Assembly: GCF_002754375.1 (NCBI RefSeq)
Contig: NZ_PEFF01000001.1
Location: forward strand, 6,403,501 to 6,467,500
DNA: 64,000 nucleotides
Reading direction: 5' to 3'
Source of the DNA: Variovorax sp. 54
GTDB taxonomy: Bacteria; Pseudomonadota; Gammaproteobacteria; Burkholderiales; Burkholderiaceae_C
Positions 39,409 through 50,236 of the stretch are shown in pieces. Every line of letters starts with the position of its first letter. Positions within the stretch are counted from its first letter, which is position 1. The position numbers and the translations under genes are program-made. The notes under the pieces are model-generated. The model made no database searches. It saw nothing but the letters and a program-made list of their open reading frames with translations, and had not been told where the DNA came from.

Positions 39409-39615
39409 CTACTCGAGCGTGAAGCCGATCTTCACCGTCACCTGCCAGTGCGCGATCTTGCCGTCCACCACATGGCCGCGCGTCTCGGTGACGGTGAACC
39501 ACTGGATGTTGCGCACCGTCTCGTGCGCCTTGGCGATGGCGGTCTGCACCGCGTCTTCGATGCTCGTGGGGGACGAGCCGGTCAGCTCGAGCGACTTGTA
39601 GACATGGTTCGACAT
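39409..39615 (-). CDS. Dodecin flavoprotein
   Basis: 68 residues behind AAGGAGCAG. Complete dodecin fold: [45 protein letters not shown] (flavin-stacking Trp), [16 protein letters not shown]. Forms a dodecamer that stores or buffers flavin. Its nearness to three flavin-dependent monooxygenases may be meaningful. Confidence 0.95.
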   Translation of the reverse strand: MSNHVYKSLELTGSSPTSIEDAVQTAIAKAHETVRNIQWFTVTETRGHVVDGKIAHWQVTVKIGFTLE

Positions 39616-39717
39616 GGCGGCTGCTCCTTGGGTGTTTGCGTGCCCATCGTAGCCAGTGCACGGGGGGCGGGGCAACTCCTTTGAGCGCGTGGATGCGATG
39701 CAAACCGCATCAGCACA

Positions 39718-39760
39718 TTCGCAATCCGTCGTTGGCAAGGGCGCGGGTGCTTCGCAGAAT
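39718..39760 (+). promoter_or_regulatory. Candidate promoter of the organosulfur operon
   Basis: TTGGCA (39732-39737) and CAGAAT (39755-39760) are 17-18 bases apart. TTCGCAATCCGTCGTTGG just upstream resembles the element before the rhodanese gene (49064-49086). An activator site of CysB type is possible. Confidence 0.4.
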
Positions 39761-39791
39761 CGGCGGCATTGATCCAGGGAAACCGCCCGCC

Positions 39792-39992
39792 ATGCCACTG
39801 CACACCGTCGTCTCTTCGTCTCCCGCCGCACAGGCCCGACACATCCTCGCGCTGACCGCCATCGCCTGGTGCATCGCCACACCGTCGCCGCATGAAGTGG
39901 CACGCCGCGCGCCGCACGGCCATGTGCCGCTGCGCGTGCGCAGGAGGCTGCACGCCACGGCCGTGGCGGCACTTCTTCCGTATGCATGGTGA
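39792..39992 (+). CDS. Possible small protein or leader ORF, 66 residues
   Basis: ATG 39792, 13 bases after AGGGAA, in the ~490-base space between dodecin and the first monooxygenase. Sequence [26 protein letters not shown] is followed by an Arg/His-rich tail. No family recognised. It would lie in the 5' leader of the operon if the promoter at 39718-39760 is real. The rest of the space shows only a TATCGATA palindrome near 40018. Confidence 0.3.
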   Translation: MPLHTVVSSSPAAQARHILALTAIAWCIATPSPHEVARRAPHGHVPLRVRRRLHATAVAALLPYAW

Positions 39993-40107
39993 GCCGCGCG
40001 ACCCCGCAGATTCCAGATATCGATAGAGGAATTCAGCGCAAACGGCCCGCGCGATGGCTCGCAGAATTTGAAGCACACCCGCTTCCACTGCGCCATCGCC
40101 GAACACC

Positions 40108-41115
40108 GTGTCCTACTCGCTTTCCCTGCTCGACAAGAGCCTGATCCCCGAAGGTGCCGACGCCGCGCAGGCGTTCCAGCACACCATCGCGCTGGCCCAG
40201 CGCGCCGAACGTCTGGGCTACCGGCGCTACTGGCTGGCCGAGCACCACGGCAACCGCACCTATGCGGGCTCGGCGCCGGAAGTGCTGGCCTCGCATCTGC
40301 TCGCGAAGACCTCGCGCATCCGCATCGGCACTGGCGGCGTGATGCTGCAGCACTACAGCCCGTTCAAGGTCGCGGAGACCTTCAAGGTGCTGGCCTCGCT
40401 GGCGCCCGGCCGCGTCGACCTGGGCATCGGCAAGGCGCCGGGCGGCCTGCCGCTGACCAGCAAGGCGCTGCAATCGCTGCACGATCCGGTGAAGGCGAAG
40501 GCGCTCGATTTCGAAGCGCGCCTGCAGGAGCTCGATGCCTTCCTGCACGACGGCGTGCCTGCCGACCATGCACTGGCAGGTGCGGTCGCCACGCCGTTCC
40601 CGCCGCAGCCGCCGCAGCGCGTGCTGCTCGGCGGCAGCCCCGAGAGCGCGTTGCTTGCGGCGCGGCTGGGTTGGCAGTTCGTCTACGCGGGTCACTTCAA
40701 CGGCGACCCCGTGAACATCGAGCAATCGATCGACGCGTATCGCACCGCGACCGGCCGCGCGCCGCTGCTCGCGCTCTTCGCCTTTGCGGCCGAGACGCAC
40801 GACGAAGCCGCGCAGTTGGTGGGCGCATTGCGCAGCTTCCGCGTGACCCTGTCCACCGGCCAGAGCGTGAACCTGCCGAGCCTCGAAGCCGCTGCCGAGT
40901 TCGCACGGCAGGCCGGCGCCAGCGACTACCGCACCGAAGAACGGCGTCCGCATGTCATCGCCGGCACCGGCGACGAGGTGCGCGACGCGCTCGATGCCCT
41001 CAGCGCGCGCCACGGCATCGAGGAGTTCGTGATCGACATCCCGGTGGCGAACTTCGCCGCGCGTGCCACGGCGGTCGAGCTGCTGGCGCAGGCCCGCGAG
41101 CCCGCACTGGCCTGA
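40108..41115 (+). CDS. LLM-class flavin monooxygenase, MsnO8/CmoO-like
   Basis: 335 residues from GTG 40108. Luciferase-like TIM barrel: [79 protein letters not shown] and [14 protein letters not shown], the hallmark blocks of the MsnO8 subgroup to which Bacillus subtilis CmoO (YtmO) belongs. Needs reduced FMN from a separate reductase, not seen here. First gene of a tight operon with a CmoJ-type monooxygenase, M20 deacylase, GNAT and amino-acid ABC importer. That set is the logic for C-S cleavage of N-acetylated cysteine conjugates. Confidence 0.9.
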   Translation: MSYSLSLLDKSLIPEGADAAQAFQHTIALAQRAERLGYRRYWLAEHHGNRTYAGSAPEVLASHLLAKTSRIRIGTGGVMLQHYSPFKVAETFKVLASLAPGRVDLGIGKAPGGLPLTSKALQSLHDPVKAKALDFEARLQELDAFLHDGVPADHALAGAVATPFPPQPPQRVLLGGSPESALLAARLGWQFVYAGHFNGDPVNIEQSIDAYRTATGRAPLLALFAFAAETHDEAAQLVGALRSFRVTLSTGQSVNLPSLEAAAEFARQAGASDYRTEERRPHVIAGTGDEVRDALDALSARHGIEEFVIDIPVANFAARATAVELLAQAREPALA

Positions 41116-41158
41116 GCGTCTTCTCTTTTCCTTTCTTCCCATCACAAGAACGATCGTC

Positions 41159-42499
41159 ATGAGCAACATCCAGTTCGGCGTCATGCTGCAAGGGGCCGGC
41201 AGCCACATGAATGCCTGGAAGCACCCGGGCGGCCCGGCCGATGCCAGCGTCAACCTCGACTTCTTCATCCGCAACGCGCAGAAGGCCGAGGCCGCGGGCA
41301 TTGCCTTCGCCTTCGTGGCCGACGGGCTCTACATCAACGAGAAGTCGATCCCGCACTTTCTCAACCGCTTCGAGCCGATCTCCATCCTCTCGGCGCTGGC
41401 CGCCGTCACCTCGAAGATCGGCCTGGCGGGCACCATCTCCAGCTCGTACAGCGACCCGTTCACGGTGGCGCGGCAGTTCGCTTCGCTCGACCTCATCAGC
41501 GGCGGGCGCGCGGGCTGGAACGTGGTGACCACGCCGCTCGAAGGCAGCGCCAAGAACTACAGCCGCGCGCACCCCGAGCACGCGCTGCGCTACGAGATCG
41601 CCGACGAGTACCTGGCCGTGACGCAGGGCCTGTGGGACAGCTGGGACGACGACGCCTTCGTGCGCGACCGCGAGAGCGGCCAGTTCTTCGACCGCGACAA
41701 GCTGCACACGCTGGACCACAAGGGCCGCTTCTTCCAGGTGGCGGGGCCGCTGAACATCCAGCGTTCGCCGCAGGGCCAGCCGGTGATCTTCCAGGCCGGC
41801 TCGTCGGACGCGGGCATCGGCCTCGCGGGCAAGTACGCCGACGCGGTGTTCACGCATTCGCCGTCGCTCGAAGACACGCGCGCGTTCCTGAAGCAGGTGA
41901 AGGCCAGTGCCGTGGCGCAGGGGCGGCAGGCGGGCGACGTGAAGATCTTCCCGGGCATCGGCCCGGTGGTCGCTGCCACCGAGGCCGAGGCCGAGGCCAA
42001 GTACCTCGCCATCCGCGCACTGCTGACGGTCGAAGAGGCGTTGGCCTACCTGGGCCGCTTCTTCGACCACCACGACTTCAGCCAGTACCCGCTCGATGCG
42101 CCGTTTCCCGAACTGGGCGAGATCGGCCGCAACAGCTTCCGCTCGACCACCGACCGCATCAAGGCGAATGCCAAGGCCAAGGGCCAGACGCTGCGCGAAG
42201 TGGCGCTCGAAGTCGCCACGCCGCGCACGCAGTTCGTGGGCACCGGCGAACGCATCGCCGACGAGATCATCCGCTGGGTGGACGAGGGCGCGGCCGATGG
42301 TTTCATCCTCGGTTTTCCGGTGCTGGGGCAGGGCCTGGACGACTTCATCGAGTTCGTGGTTCCCGCACTGGAGGCCCGCGGTCGCTACCAGCGCACGCTG
42401 CCCGGCCAGACCCTGCGCGACCACCTGGGCCTGCCGCGCAAGGCGAGCCGCCATGCGCTGCCCCAAGGCGACGCTGCCATCGAGCGGAAAGCCGCCTGA
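41159..42499 (+). CDS. NtaA/SnaA/DszA-family flavin monooxygenase, CmoJ-like
   Basis: 446 residues from ATG 41159. Features of the NtaA/SnaA/DszA family: [106 protein letters not shown] and [17 protein letters not shown]. Uses reduced FMN to oxidise a sulfur- or nitrogen-containing substrate. Bacillus CmoJ (YtnJ) is of this family. The spacer from the previous gene is a pyrimidine tract with no clear ribosome site. The stop overlaps the M20 gene (TGATG). Confidence 0.9.
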   Translation: MSNIQFGVMLQGAGSHMNAWKHPGGPADASVNLDFFIRNAQKAEAAGIAFAFVADGLYINEKSIPHFLNRFEPISILSALAAVTSKIGLAGTISSSYSDPFTVARQFASLDLISGGRAGWNVVTTPLEGSAKNYSRAHPEHALRYEIADEYLAVTQGLWDSWDDDAFVRDRESGQFFDRDKLHTLDHKGRFFQVAGPLNIQRSPQGQPVIFQAGSSDAGIGLAGKYADAVFTHSPSLEDTRAFLKQVKASAVAQGRQAGDVKIFPGIGPVVAATEAEAEAKYLAIRALLTVEEALAYLGRFFDHHDFSQYPLDAPFPELGEIGRNSFRSTTDRIKANAKAKGQTLREVALEVATPRTQFVGTGERIADEIIRWVDEGAADGFILGFPVLGQGLDDFIEFVVPALEARGRYQRTLPGQTLRDHLGLPRKASRHALPQGDAAIERKAA

Positions 42500-43719
42500 T
42501 GGGCGCCGCATTGCCACGCCCGGCCCTCAAGGACATCCACCGCGTCGAATCGACCATCGCCGGCTACGGCGACGCGTTCATCGCGCTGCGACGCGACATT
42601 CACCAGCACCCCGAGCTGTCGTTCAAGGAGCACCGCACCTCGGCGCTCGTGGCCGAGCGGCTCGCGGCCTGGGGCTACGAGGTCACGACCGGCCTGGCCG
42701 GCACCGGCGTGGTGGGCACGCTGCGGCGCGGGCCGGGGCGCAGCCTCGGCATCCGCGCCGACATGGACGCGCTGCCGATCCACGAAGCCACCGGCCTGCC
42801 GTATGCGAGCGAAAACGCGGGCGTGATGCATGCCTGCGGCCACGACGGCCACACGGCGATCCTGCTTGCGGCGGCGCGCTTCCTCGCCGAAGCGGGCGCC
42901 TTTCGGGGCACCTTGCACCTGATCTTCCAGCCCGCCGAAGAACTCGGCGCAGGTGCCAAGAAGATGATCGATGAGGGCCTGTTCACGCGCTTCCCGTGCG
43001 ACGCCGTCTTCGGCCTGCACAACTGGCCCGGCGTGAGCACGGGGCATGTGGGCTGCGTCACCGGGCCCGCGATGGCGGCCATCGACCAGGCACACATCAC
43101 GGTGCGCGGCAAGGGCGGCCACGGCGCACAGCCGCACGAGACGGTCGACCCCGTGGTCGCGAGCGCGCACCTGATCGCGGCGCTGCAGACCTTGGTGTCG
43201 CGCAACGTCGATCCGCTGGACATGGGCGTGATCACGGTGGGCTCCATCCACGGCGGCGAGGCCTCCAACGTGATTCCGAACACCGTCGAGCTCAAGCTCA
43301 CGGCACGTTCGTTCAAGCCCGAGGTGCGCGCGCTGCTGGCGCGGCGCATCCCGGCACTGGCGCGGGCGCAGGCCGAGAGCTTCGGCGCCGAGGCCGAGGT
43401 CGACTACCGGCCGGGCTTTCCGCCAGTGGTCAACCATGTGGAAGAAACCGCCTTTGCGCGCGCGGTGGCGCTCGACACCTTCGGCGCGGAGCGGGTCGAT
43501 CCGGCCTTCCGCCCGCGCACCGCCAGCGAAGACTTCGCCTACATGCTGCAGGCGCGCCCCGGCAGCTACGTGTTCTTCGGCAACGGCGAGAGCGCCTCGC
43601 TGCACAGCCCGCGCTACGACTTCAACGACGCGATCCTCGCGCCCGCGGCCGTGTACTGGGCGCGCCTGGCCGAGCGCTTTCTTTCCGCCGACAGCGACCT
43701 GCAGGAAACCACCCCATGA
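42499..43719 (+). CDS. M20-family N-acyl-amino-acid deacylase
   Basis: 406 residues. Metal-dependent amidohydrolase of the M20D group: [72 protein letters not shown] (catalytic Glu), [17 protein letters not shown] and [11 protein letters not shown]. In this context the likely substrate is N-acetylcysteine or a related N-acetylated product, as for SndA/SndB of Bacillus subtilis. Overlaps the genes on both sides by 1-4 bases. Confidence 0.9.
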   Translation: MGAALPRPALKDIHRVESTIAGYGDAFIALRRDIHQHPELSFKEHRTSALVAERLAAWGYEVTTGLAGTGVVGTLRRGPGRSLGIRADMDALPIHEATGLPYASENAGVMHACGHDGHTAILLAAARFLAEAGAFRGTLHLIFQPAEELGAGAKKMIDEGLFTRFPCDAVFGLHNWPGVSTGHVGCVTGPAMAAIDQAHITVRGKGGHGAQPHETVDPVVASAHLIAALQTLVSRNVDPLDMGVITVGSIHGGEASNVIPNTVELKLTARSFKPEVRALLARRIPALARAQAESFGAEAEVDYRPGFPPVVNHVEETAFARAVALDTFGAERVDPAFRPRTASEDFAYMLQARPGSYVFFGNGESASLHSPRYDFNDAILAPAAVYWARLAERFLSADSDLQETTP

Positions 43720-44248
43720 GCGAACAGTTTGTCTACACCACGCCGTTGGACCCACGGGCCCGGCCGTTGATCGAAGGGCTCACCTTCGAGTACGACAGCC
43801 GCTACGGCGATGTGATGCGCGAGCCCGGCGCACCGCGCGAGATCGACCGCTACGCGCCCGAGGTGTTCGCACCGCCGCACGGCAACTTCGTGCTGCTGCT
43901 GCGCGACGGCGTGGCGATCGGCGGCGGCGCCTTCATGCGCCACGACGAGCGCACCGCCGAACTCAAGCGCGTGTGGACGCACGGCGCGCTGCGCCGCCAG
44001 GGCCTCGCAAGCCGCGTGTTGGCCGAGCTGGAGGCGCAGGTGCTGCGCCAGGGCTACGAGCGCATCTACCTCACGACCGGCTTTCGCCAGCCCGAGGCCG
44101 TGGGCCTGTACCGCAGCCATGGCTACACGGCGCTGTTCACGGACGACGCCGATCCCGAGACGCCGCGCAAGCTGCCGTTCGAGAAGCACCTGGCGCAGTG
44201 GGCCGCGCAAGGCCGTGCCGGTGCAGCGCTGAGCGGGGCGGTGTCGCG

Positions 44249-44252
<4 letters not shown>
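43716..44252 (+). CDS. GNAT acetyltransferase, SnaA/SnaB-like role
   Basis: 178 residues, overlapping the M20 gene by four bases. GNAT features: [31 protein letters not shown], the acetyl-CoA loop [16 protein letters not shown], then [24 protein letters not shown]. Size and place between an M20 deacylase and an amino-acid importer match the N-acetyltransferases SnaA/SnaB, which acetylate S-substituted cysteines before cleavage. The substrate is inferred from context only. Confidence 0.85.
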
Positions 44253-46075
<1,823 letters not shown>

Positions 46076-46116
46076 GCTTTTTCTTCTTTTCTCCTTTTTC
46101 CAACCGACCGCTTTTC

Positions 46117-47040
46117 ATGACCCATCGACGCCATCTCCTGTTCGTTCTTCTGGCCGCTTTGCTGCCGATCGCCGCCACGGCCCAGACCGCCCCGGCGCCC
46201 GACCTGAGCCCCGAGCAGCCGGGCCGCCCGCGCGCGCAGAGGATCGAAGAGGCCGTGCGGCTCGCGAAGGACTTCAAGTTCCAGAAGGAAGGCGTGCTCG
46301 TCGTCGGCACCACCACCGGCCGGCTGCCGTTCGCGGCCTACGCCACCGACACCAAGACGCCCGTGGGCAACGCGCCCGACATCGCGCAGCTCGTGGCCGA
46401 CAGCCTGGGTCGCAAGCTGGAGCTGGTGTCCACCGCCTGGGCCGACTGGCCGCTAGGCCTGCAGTCGGGCAAGTTCGACGTGGTGGTGTCGAACGTGACT
46501 GTCACCGAAGAGCGCAAGGAGAAGTTCGATTTTTCGACCTACCGCAACGACCAGCTGGGCATCTACGTCAAGTCGGACAGCAAGCTCGGCGCCATCAAGG
46601 AGCCCAAGGACATCGCGGGCCTGAAGCTCATCGTGACGGCCAGCACGAACCAGGAGCAGATCCTGCTGCGCTGGAACAAGCAGAACCTCGCCGCCGGGCT
46701 CAAGCCCATCGAGATCCAGTACTACGACGACGATGTGGTGCAGCGCCTGGCCATCCAGTCGGGCCGCGCCGATGCGTACGTCGGCCCCAATGCGATCGCG
46801 GCCTACGAGGCACGCGACGGCAAGACCCGGCTCGCGGGCCTGGTGTCGGGCGGCTGGCCGCTCAACGCCGAGATCGCCGTCACCTCGCGCAAGGGCTCGG
46901 GCATTGCCGAGGCCGTGACGCTGGCGCTGAACACGCAGATCAAGAACGGCAACTACGGCAAGGCGCTGTCGCGCTGGAACCTGGCATCGGAGGCGATCGA
47001 GGTGGCACGCACCAACCCGCCCGGCCTGCCGAAGCACTGA
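46117..47040 (+). CDS. Family-3 amino-acid ABC substrate-binding protein (copy 1)
   Basis: 307 residues with a signal peptide (FVLLAALLPIAATAQ). SBP_bac_3 fold: GVLVVGTTTGRLPFAAYATDTKTPVGNAPDIAQLVADSLG, AWADWPLGLQSGKFDVVVSNVTVTEERKEKFDFSTYR and YYDDDVVQRLAIQSGRADAYV. It delivers an amino-acid-like solute, probably an S-substituted cysteine. Closely resembles the next gene, so a tandem duplication. The spacer from the permease-ATPase gene is a pyrimidine tract without a ribosome site. Confidence 0.9.
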   Translation: MTHRRHLLFVLLAALLPIAATAQTAPAPDLSPEQPGRPRAQRIEEAVRLAKDFKFQKEGVLVVGTTTGRLPFAAYATDTKTPVGNAPDIAQLVADSLGRKLELVSTAWADWPLGLQSGKFDVVVSNVTVTEERKEKFDFSTYRNDQLGIYVKSDSKLGAIKEPKDIAGLKLIVTASTNQEQILLRWNKQNLAAGLKPIEIQYYDDDVVQRLAIQSGRADAYVGPNAIAAYEARDGKTRLAGLVSGGWPLNAEIAVTSRKGSGIAEAVTLALNTQIKNGNYGKALSRWNLASEAIEVARTNPPGLPKH

Positions 47041-47052
47041 GGGGCGGGGACC

Positions 47053-47979
47053 ATGTCGCTCAAGAAAAAACTGGGGGCGCTGGCCGCCCTCGGGCTGATC
47101 GCGCTCGCGCCGGCCCAGGCCGCCGACCCTTTCGACTTCAGCCCCGCGCAGCGCAGTCGCCTGCACACGGGCAAGGACGCCGAGGCCGTCAACGCCATTC
47201 CGCCCAACTTCAAGTTCGTGAAGGAGGGCGTGCTGACCATCGCCATCGCGCCGTTCGCACCGCCGATCTCCACCTACGCCACCGACGCGAAGACCGTGGT
47301 GGGCTTCGACCCCGACTTTGCCCACCTCATCGCCGAGGCGCTGGGCCTGAAGCTGGAGCTGCAGCCCATCGCCTGGGCCGACTGGCCGCTGGGCCTGAGC
47401 TCGGGCAAGTACGACGCCGTGATCTCCAACGTGGGCGTGACCGAGCAGCGCAAGGAGAAGTTCGACTTCTCGACCTATCGGCTCGGACTGCACGGCTTCT
47501 ACGTGCGCACCGACAGCGCCATCCAGTCGATCAAGGAGCCGAAGGACGTGGCGGGCCTGAAGCTCACGACCGGCGCCGGCACCAACCAGGAACGCATCCT
47601 GCTCGAATGGGACCGGCAGAACGTGGCCGCGGGCCTGAAGCCGGTGTCGATCCAGTACTACGACGACGATGTGACGCGCTGGCTGGCGGTGACGACCAAG
47701 CGCGTCGATGCCAACTTCAACCCCAACGCGCCGCAGGCCTACGAGGCCGCGAAGAACGGGCTACTGCGGCTCGCAGGGACGGTCAACGCGGGCTGGCCGC
47801 TGAAATCGGACGTGGCCGTGGCCACGCGCAAGGGCAGCGGCCTGGCCGTGGCGCTCACCACCGCGGCCAACGGCCTGATCCGCAGCGGCACCTACGCCAA
47901 GGCGCTCGCGCGCTGGCGCCTCGCGGAAGAGGCGTTGCCGAAGTCCGAGGTCAACCCGCCCGGATTGCCGAAGTTCTGA
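47053..47979 (+). CDS. Family-3 amino-acid ABC substrate-binding protein (copy 2)
   Basis: 308 residues, signal peptide ending near APAQAA. Same blocks as copy 1: EGVLTIAIAPFAPPISTYATDAKTVVGFDPDFAHLIAEALG, AWADWPLGLSSGKYDAVISNVGVTEQRKEKFDFSTYR, YYDDDVTRWLAVTTKRVD. The GTTTGRL loop of copy 1 is replaced by IAPFAPPI, which would lie near the ligand pocket, so the two may bind different solutes through the same permease. Twelve bases after copy 1. Confidence 0.9.
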   Translation: MSLKKKLGALAALGLIALAPAQAADPFDFSPAQRSRLHTGKDAEAVNAIPPNFKFVKEGVLTIAIAPFAPPISTYATDAKTVVGFDPDFAHLIAEALGLKLELQPIAWADWPLGLSSGKYDAVISNVGVTEQRKEKFDFSTYRLGLHGFYVRTDSAIQSIKEPKDVAGLKLTTGAGTNQERILLEWDRQNVAAGLKPVSIQYYDDDVTRWLAVTTKRVDANFNPNAPQAYEAAKNGLLRLAGTVNAGWPLKSDVAVATRKGSGLAVALTTAANGLIRSGTYAKALARWRLAEEALPKSEVNPPGLPKF

Positions 47980-47998
47980 CCCTGCGAGCCACACGACC

Positions 47999-49039
47999 AT
48001 GACCATCCACCACATCGGTTTTCTCACGCCCGGCAACTACGACGAGGCCGACCCGCACGCGGGCCTCGAAGCTGCGCTGCGGCTGTTCGAGTTCGGCGAG
48101 CGGCGCGGCTTCGACAGCGCCTGGGTGCGCCAGCGCCACCTGGAGCGCGCCGTGTCGTCGGCGCCGACCTTCCTGGCCGCCGCCACGCAGCGCACGCGCC
48201 GCATCGAACTCGGCGCGGCCGTGATCCAGATGGGCTACGAAAACCCGTTCCGGCTGGCCGAAGACCTCGCCACCGTCGACGTGCTCTCGCGCGGGCGCCT
48301 GCAGGTGGGCCTGAGCGCGGGCGCGCCGCCGCATGGCGCCTTGCTGGGCGGTCGCTTCCAGGACGCACCGCCGGCCACCATCGACTTCACGCACAAGCGC
48401 GTGGCGCGGTTGCGGGCCAACCTCGAAGACGTGCTGCTGGGCGATGAAGACACGGTGATCGAATCCGCCGGCGGGCGCGTGCGTCCGCGCGTGCAGCCCT
48501 ATGCGCCCGGCCTGGTCGGGCGGCTCTGGTACGGCGGCGGGTCGCTGCGCTCGGCCGAATGGGCGGGGCGCAACGGCTTTCATCTGCTGCTGGGCAACGT
48601 GCTCACGGGCGAGACCACCGACGATTTCCTCGAAGCCCAGACCGGCCTCGTCGAACGCTACCGCGCCAGCGAAGTGCCGGGCGCACGCGGACGGATCGCG
48701 TTGGGTCGCGTGATCGTGCCGCTCGATGGGGCCGATGCCGCCACGCGACGCCGCTACCGCGCGTTCGCGGCCGGGCGCGTCGAACGCACGCAGACGCCGC
48801 AGGGCGAACGCCGCACGCTGTTCGCCGGCGACCTCGTGGGCAGCGCCGACGAGATCCTGGAGCGTCTGCATCGCGACCCGGTGCTGCCGCTGGTGAGTGA
48901 GCTGCGCGTGGAGCTGCCCTACAACTTCGACAGCGAGGCCTACGAGCAGATTCTTGACGACATCGCCGTGCGCATCGCGCCCGAACTGGGCTGGCGCGTG
49001 CGTGCCGAACTATCACGAGAAGCAGTAGCGCTCGCCTGA
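47999..49039 (+). CDS. LLM-class flavin monooxygenase (third of the cluster)
   Basis: 346 residues. Bacterial-luciferase-like barrel: IHHIGFLTPGNYDEADPHAGL, GERRGFDSAWVRQRHLERAVSSAPTFLAAATQRTRRIELGAAVIQMGYENPFRLAEDLATVDVLS with GRLQVGLSAG, then PGLVGRLWYGGGSLRSAEWAGRNG. Different subgroup from the first LLM of the operon. Twenty bases after the second binding protein, so part of the same transcript. It probably widens the range of C-S compounds handled. Confidence 0.88.
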   Translation: MTIHHIGFLTPGNYDEADPHAGLEAALRLFEFGERRGFDSAWVRQRHLERAVSSAPTFLAAATQRTRRIELGAAVIQMGYENPFRLAEDLATVDVLSRGRLQVGLSAGAPPHGALLGGRFQDAPPATIDFTHKRVARLRANLEDVLLGDEDTVIESAGGRVRPRVQPYAPGLVGRLWYGGGSLRSAEWAGRNGFHLLLGNVLTGETTDDFLEAQTGLVERYRASEVPGARGRIALGRVIVPLDGADAATRRRYRAFAAGRVERTQTPQGERRTLFAGDLVGSADEILERLHRDPVLPLVSELRVELPYNFDSEAYEQILDDIAVRIAPELGWRVRAELSREAVALA

Positions 49040-49063
49040 GCCTCAGAAGCTTTGGGTATGCGC

Positions 49064-49109
49064 TTATCGCAAACGCTTCGTTGGTGATCGCGCGATGCCT
49101 GCCTAGAGT
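49064..49109 (+). promoter_or_regulatory. Candidate promoter of the rhodanese gene
   Basis: TTGGTG (49081-49086) and TAGAGT (49104-49109) are 17 bases apart. TATCGCAAACGCTTCGTTGG upstream resembles the element at 39718-39736. Confidence 0.4.
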
Positions 49110-49158
49110 TCGCTCTGATCTGTTTCAGATGTCTTCCATTCAACACAAGGAGTCCCGC

Positions 49159-50109
49159 ATGTCGATCTTCAGCAGATGGTGGCGCGCCGCGTCCCTCGCC
49201 ACGCTGACCTTTCTGGCCACCGCGCCCGCTGCCTTTGCCCAGGCCTCGGCCGACGGCAGCGGCCCGCTGGTCTCGACCGACTGGCTCGAGAAGAACCTGC
49301 GCAACCCGAAGCTGCGCGTGATCGAGGTCAGCGTGAACCCGGGCCTGTACGAGCGCGGCCACATTCCGGGCGCGGTGAATTTCTCGTGGCACAACGACCT
49401 CAACGACCGCGTGCGCCGCGACATCGTGAGCCAGGCCGAATTCGAGAAGCTGCTGTCGACCGCCGGTGTCGACAAGGACACCACCGTCATCCTCTACGGC
49501 GACACCAACAACTGGTTCGCGGCCTGGGGCGCCTGGGTGTTCGACCAGTACGGCGTGCAAAACGTGAAGCTGCTCGACGGCGGACGCAAGAAGTGGGAAG
49601 CCGAGAACCGCGTGCTCGACAACCGCGCGCCCGAACACGTCGCCACGCGCTTCAAGGTGACGCAACCCAACCCGCAGCTGCGCGCAAGGCTGGCCGATGT
49701 GCTGGCCGTGGCCGAGGGCCGCTCCGACGCGAAGCTGGTCGACATCCGCTCGGCCGACGAGTACAGCGGCAAGATCTTCGCGCCGGCCGGCGCCGCCGAA
49801 CTGGCGGTGCGCGCGGGCCACGTGCCCGGTGCGGCCAACGTGCCCTGGGGCCGTGCGGTGAATGAAGACGGCACCTTCAAGTCGGCCGCCGAGCTGAAGG
49901 CGATCTACGCGGCCGTGGGCATCGACGGCAGCAAGCCGGCCATCACCTACTGCCGCATCGGCGAACGCTCGAGCCACACCTGGTTCGCGCTGCACAAGAT
50001 CCTGGGCTACAAGAACGTGCGCAACTACGACGGCTCGTGGACCGAGTACGGCAACGCCGTCGGTGTGCCGGTCAACAACCCGGCCGGCACGGTGTGGGCG
50101 TCCAAATGA
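49159..50109 (+). CDS. Exported sulfurtransferase (two rhodanese domains)
   Basis: 316 residues from ATG 49159, behind AAGGAG. A signal peptide (LATLTFLATAPAAFAQ) places it in the periplasm. First rhodanese domain inactive-looking (about 35-155; VIEVSVNPGLYERGHIPGAVNF, VILYGDTNNWFAAWGAW). Second has the active loop ITYCRIGERSSHTWF with the catalytic Cys and ends with YDGSWTEYGNAVGVPV, the 3-mercaptopyruvate/thiosulfate sulfurtransferase signature. It moves sulfane sulfur from thiosulfate or similar donors. Ends before a strong terminator. Confidence 0.92.
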   Translation: MSIFSRWWRAASLATLTFLATAPAAFAQASADGSGPLVSTDWLEKNLRNPKLRVIEVSVNPGLYERGHIPGAVNFSWHNDLNDRVRRDIVSQAEFEKLLSTAGVDKDTTVILYGDTNNWFAAWGAWVFDQYGVQNVKLLDGGRKKWEAENRVLDNRAPEHVATRFKVTQPNPQLRARLADVLAVAEGRSDAKLVDIRSADEYSGKIFAPAGAAELAVRAGHVPGAANVPWGRAVNEDGTFKSAAELKAIYAAVGIDGSKPAITYCRIGERSSHTWFALHKILGYKNVRNYDGSWTEYGNAVGVPVNNPAGTVWASK

Positions 50110-50185
50110 TTGAGTTGAGGTGAGATGAGTTCGAGGTGAGTCGGCGTTGGAGGGACCTCGCGGCCTCTCTGATGAGCGACATTGG

Positions 50186-50211
50186 GCGAGCCCTCGGGCT
50201 CGCTTTTTTTT
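50186..50211 (+). terminator. Rho-independent terminator
   Basis: GCGAGCC (50186-50192) and GGCTCGC (50197-50203), then eight T. It closes the rhodanese transcript and lies only 25 bases before the next start codon. Confidence 0.9.
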
Positions 50212-50236
50212 GGGGTCAACACAAAGGGGCCGGGGC

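Noticed and set aside
39961..40107. TATCGATA palindrome near 40018 as an operator
   Set aside because: Short self-complementary sequence in an AT-richer spot, with no second copy.
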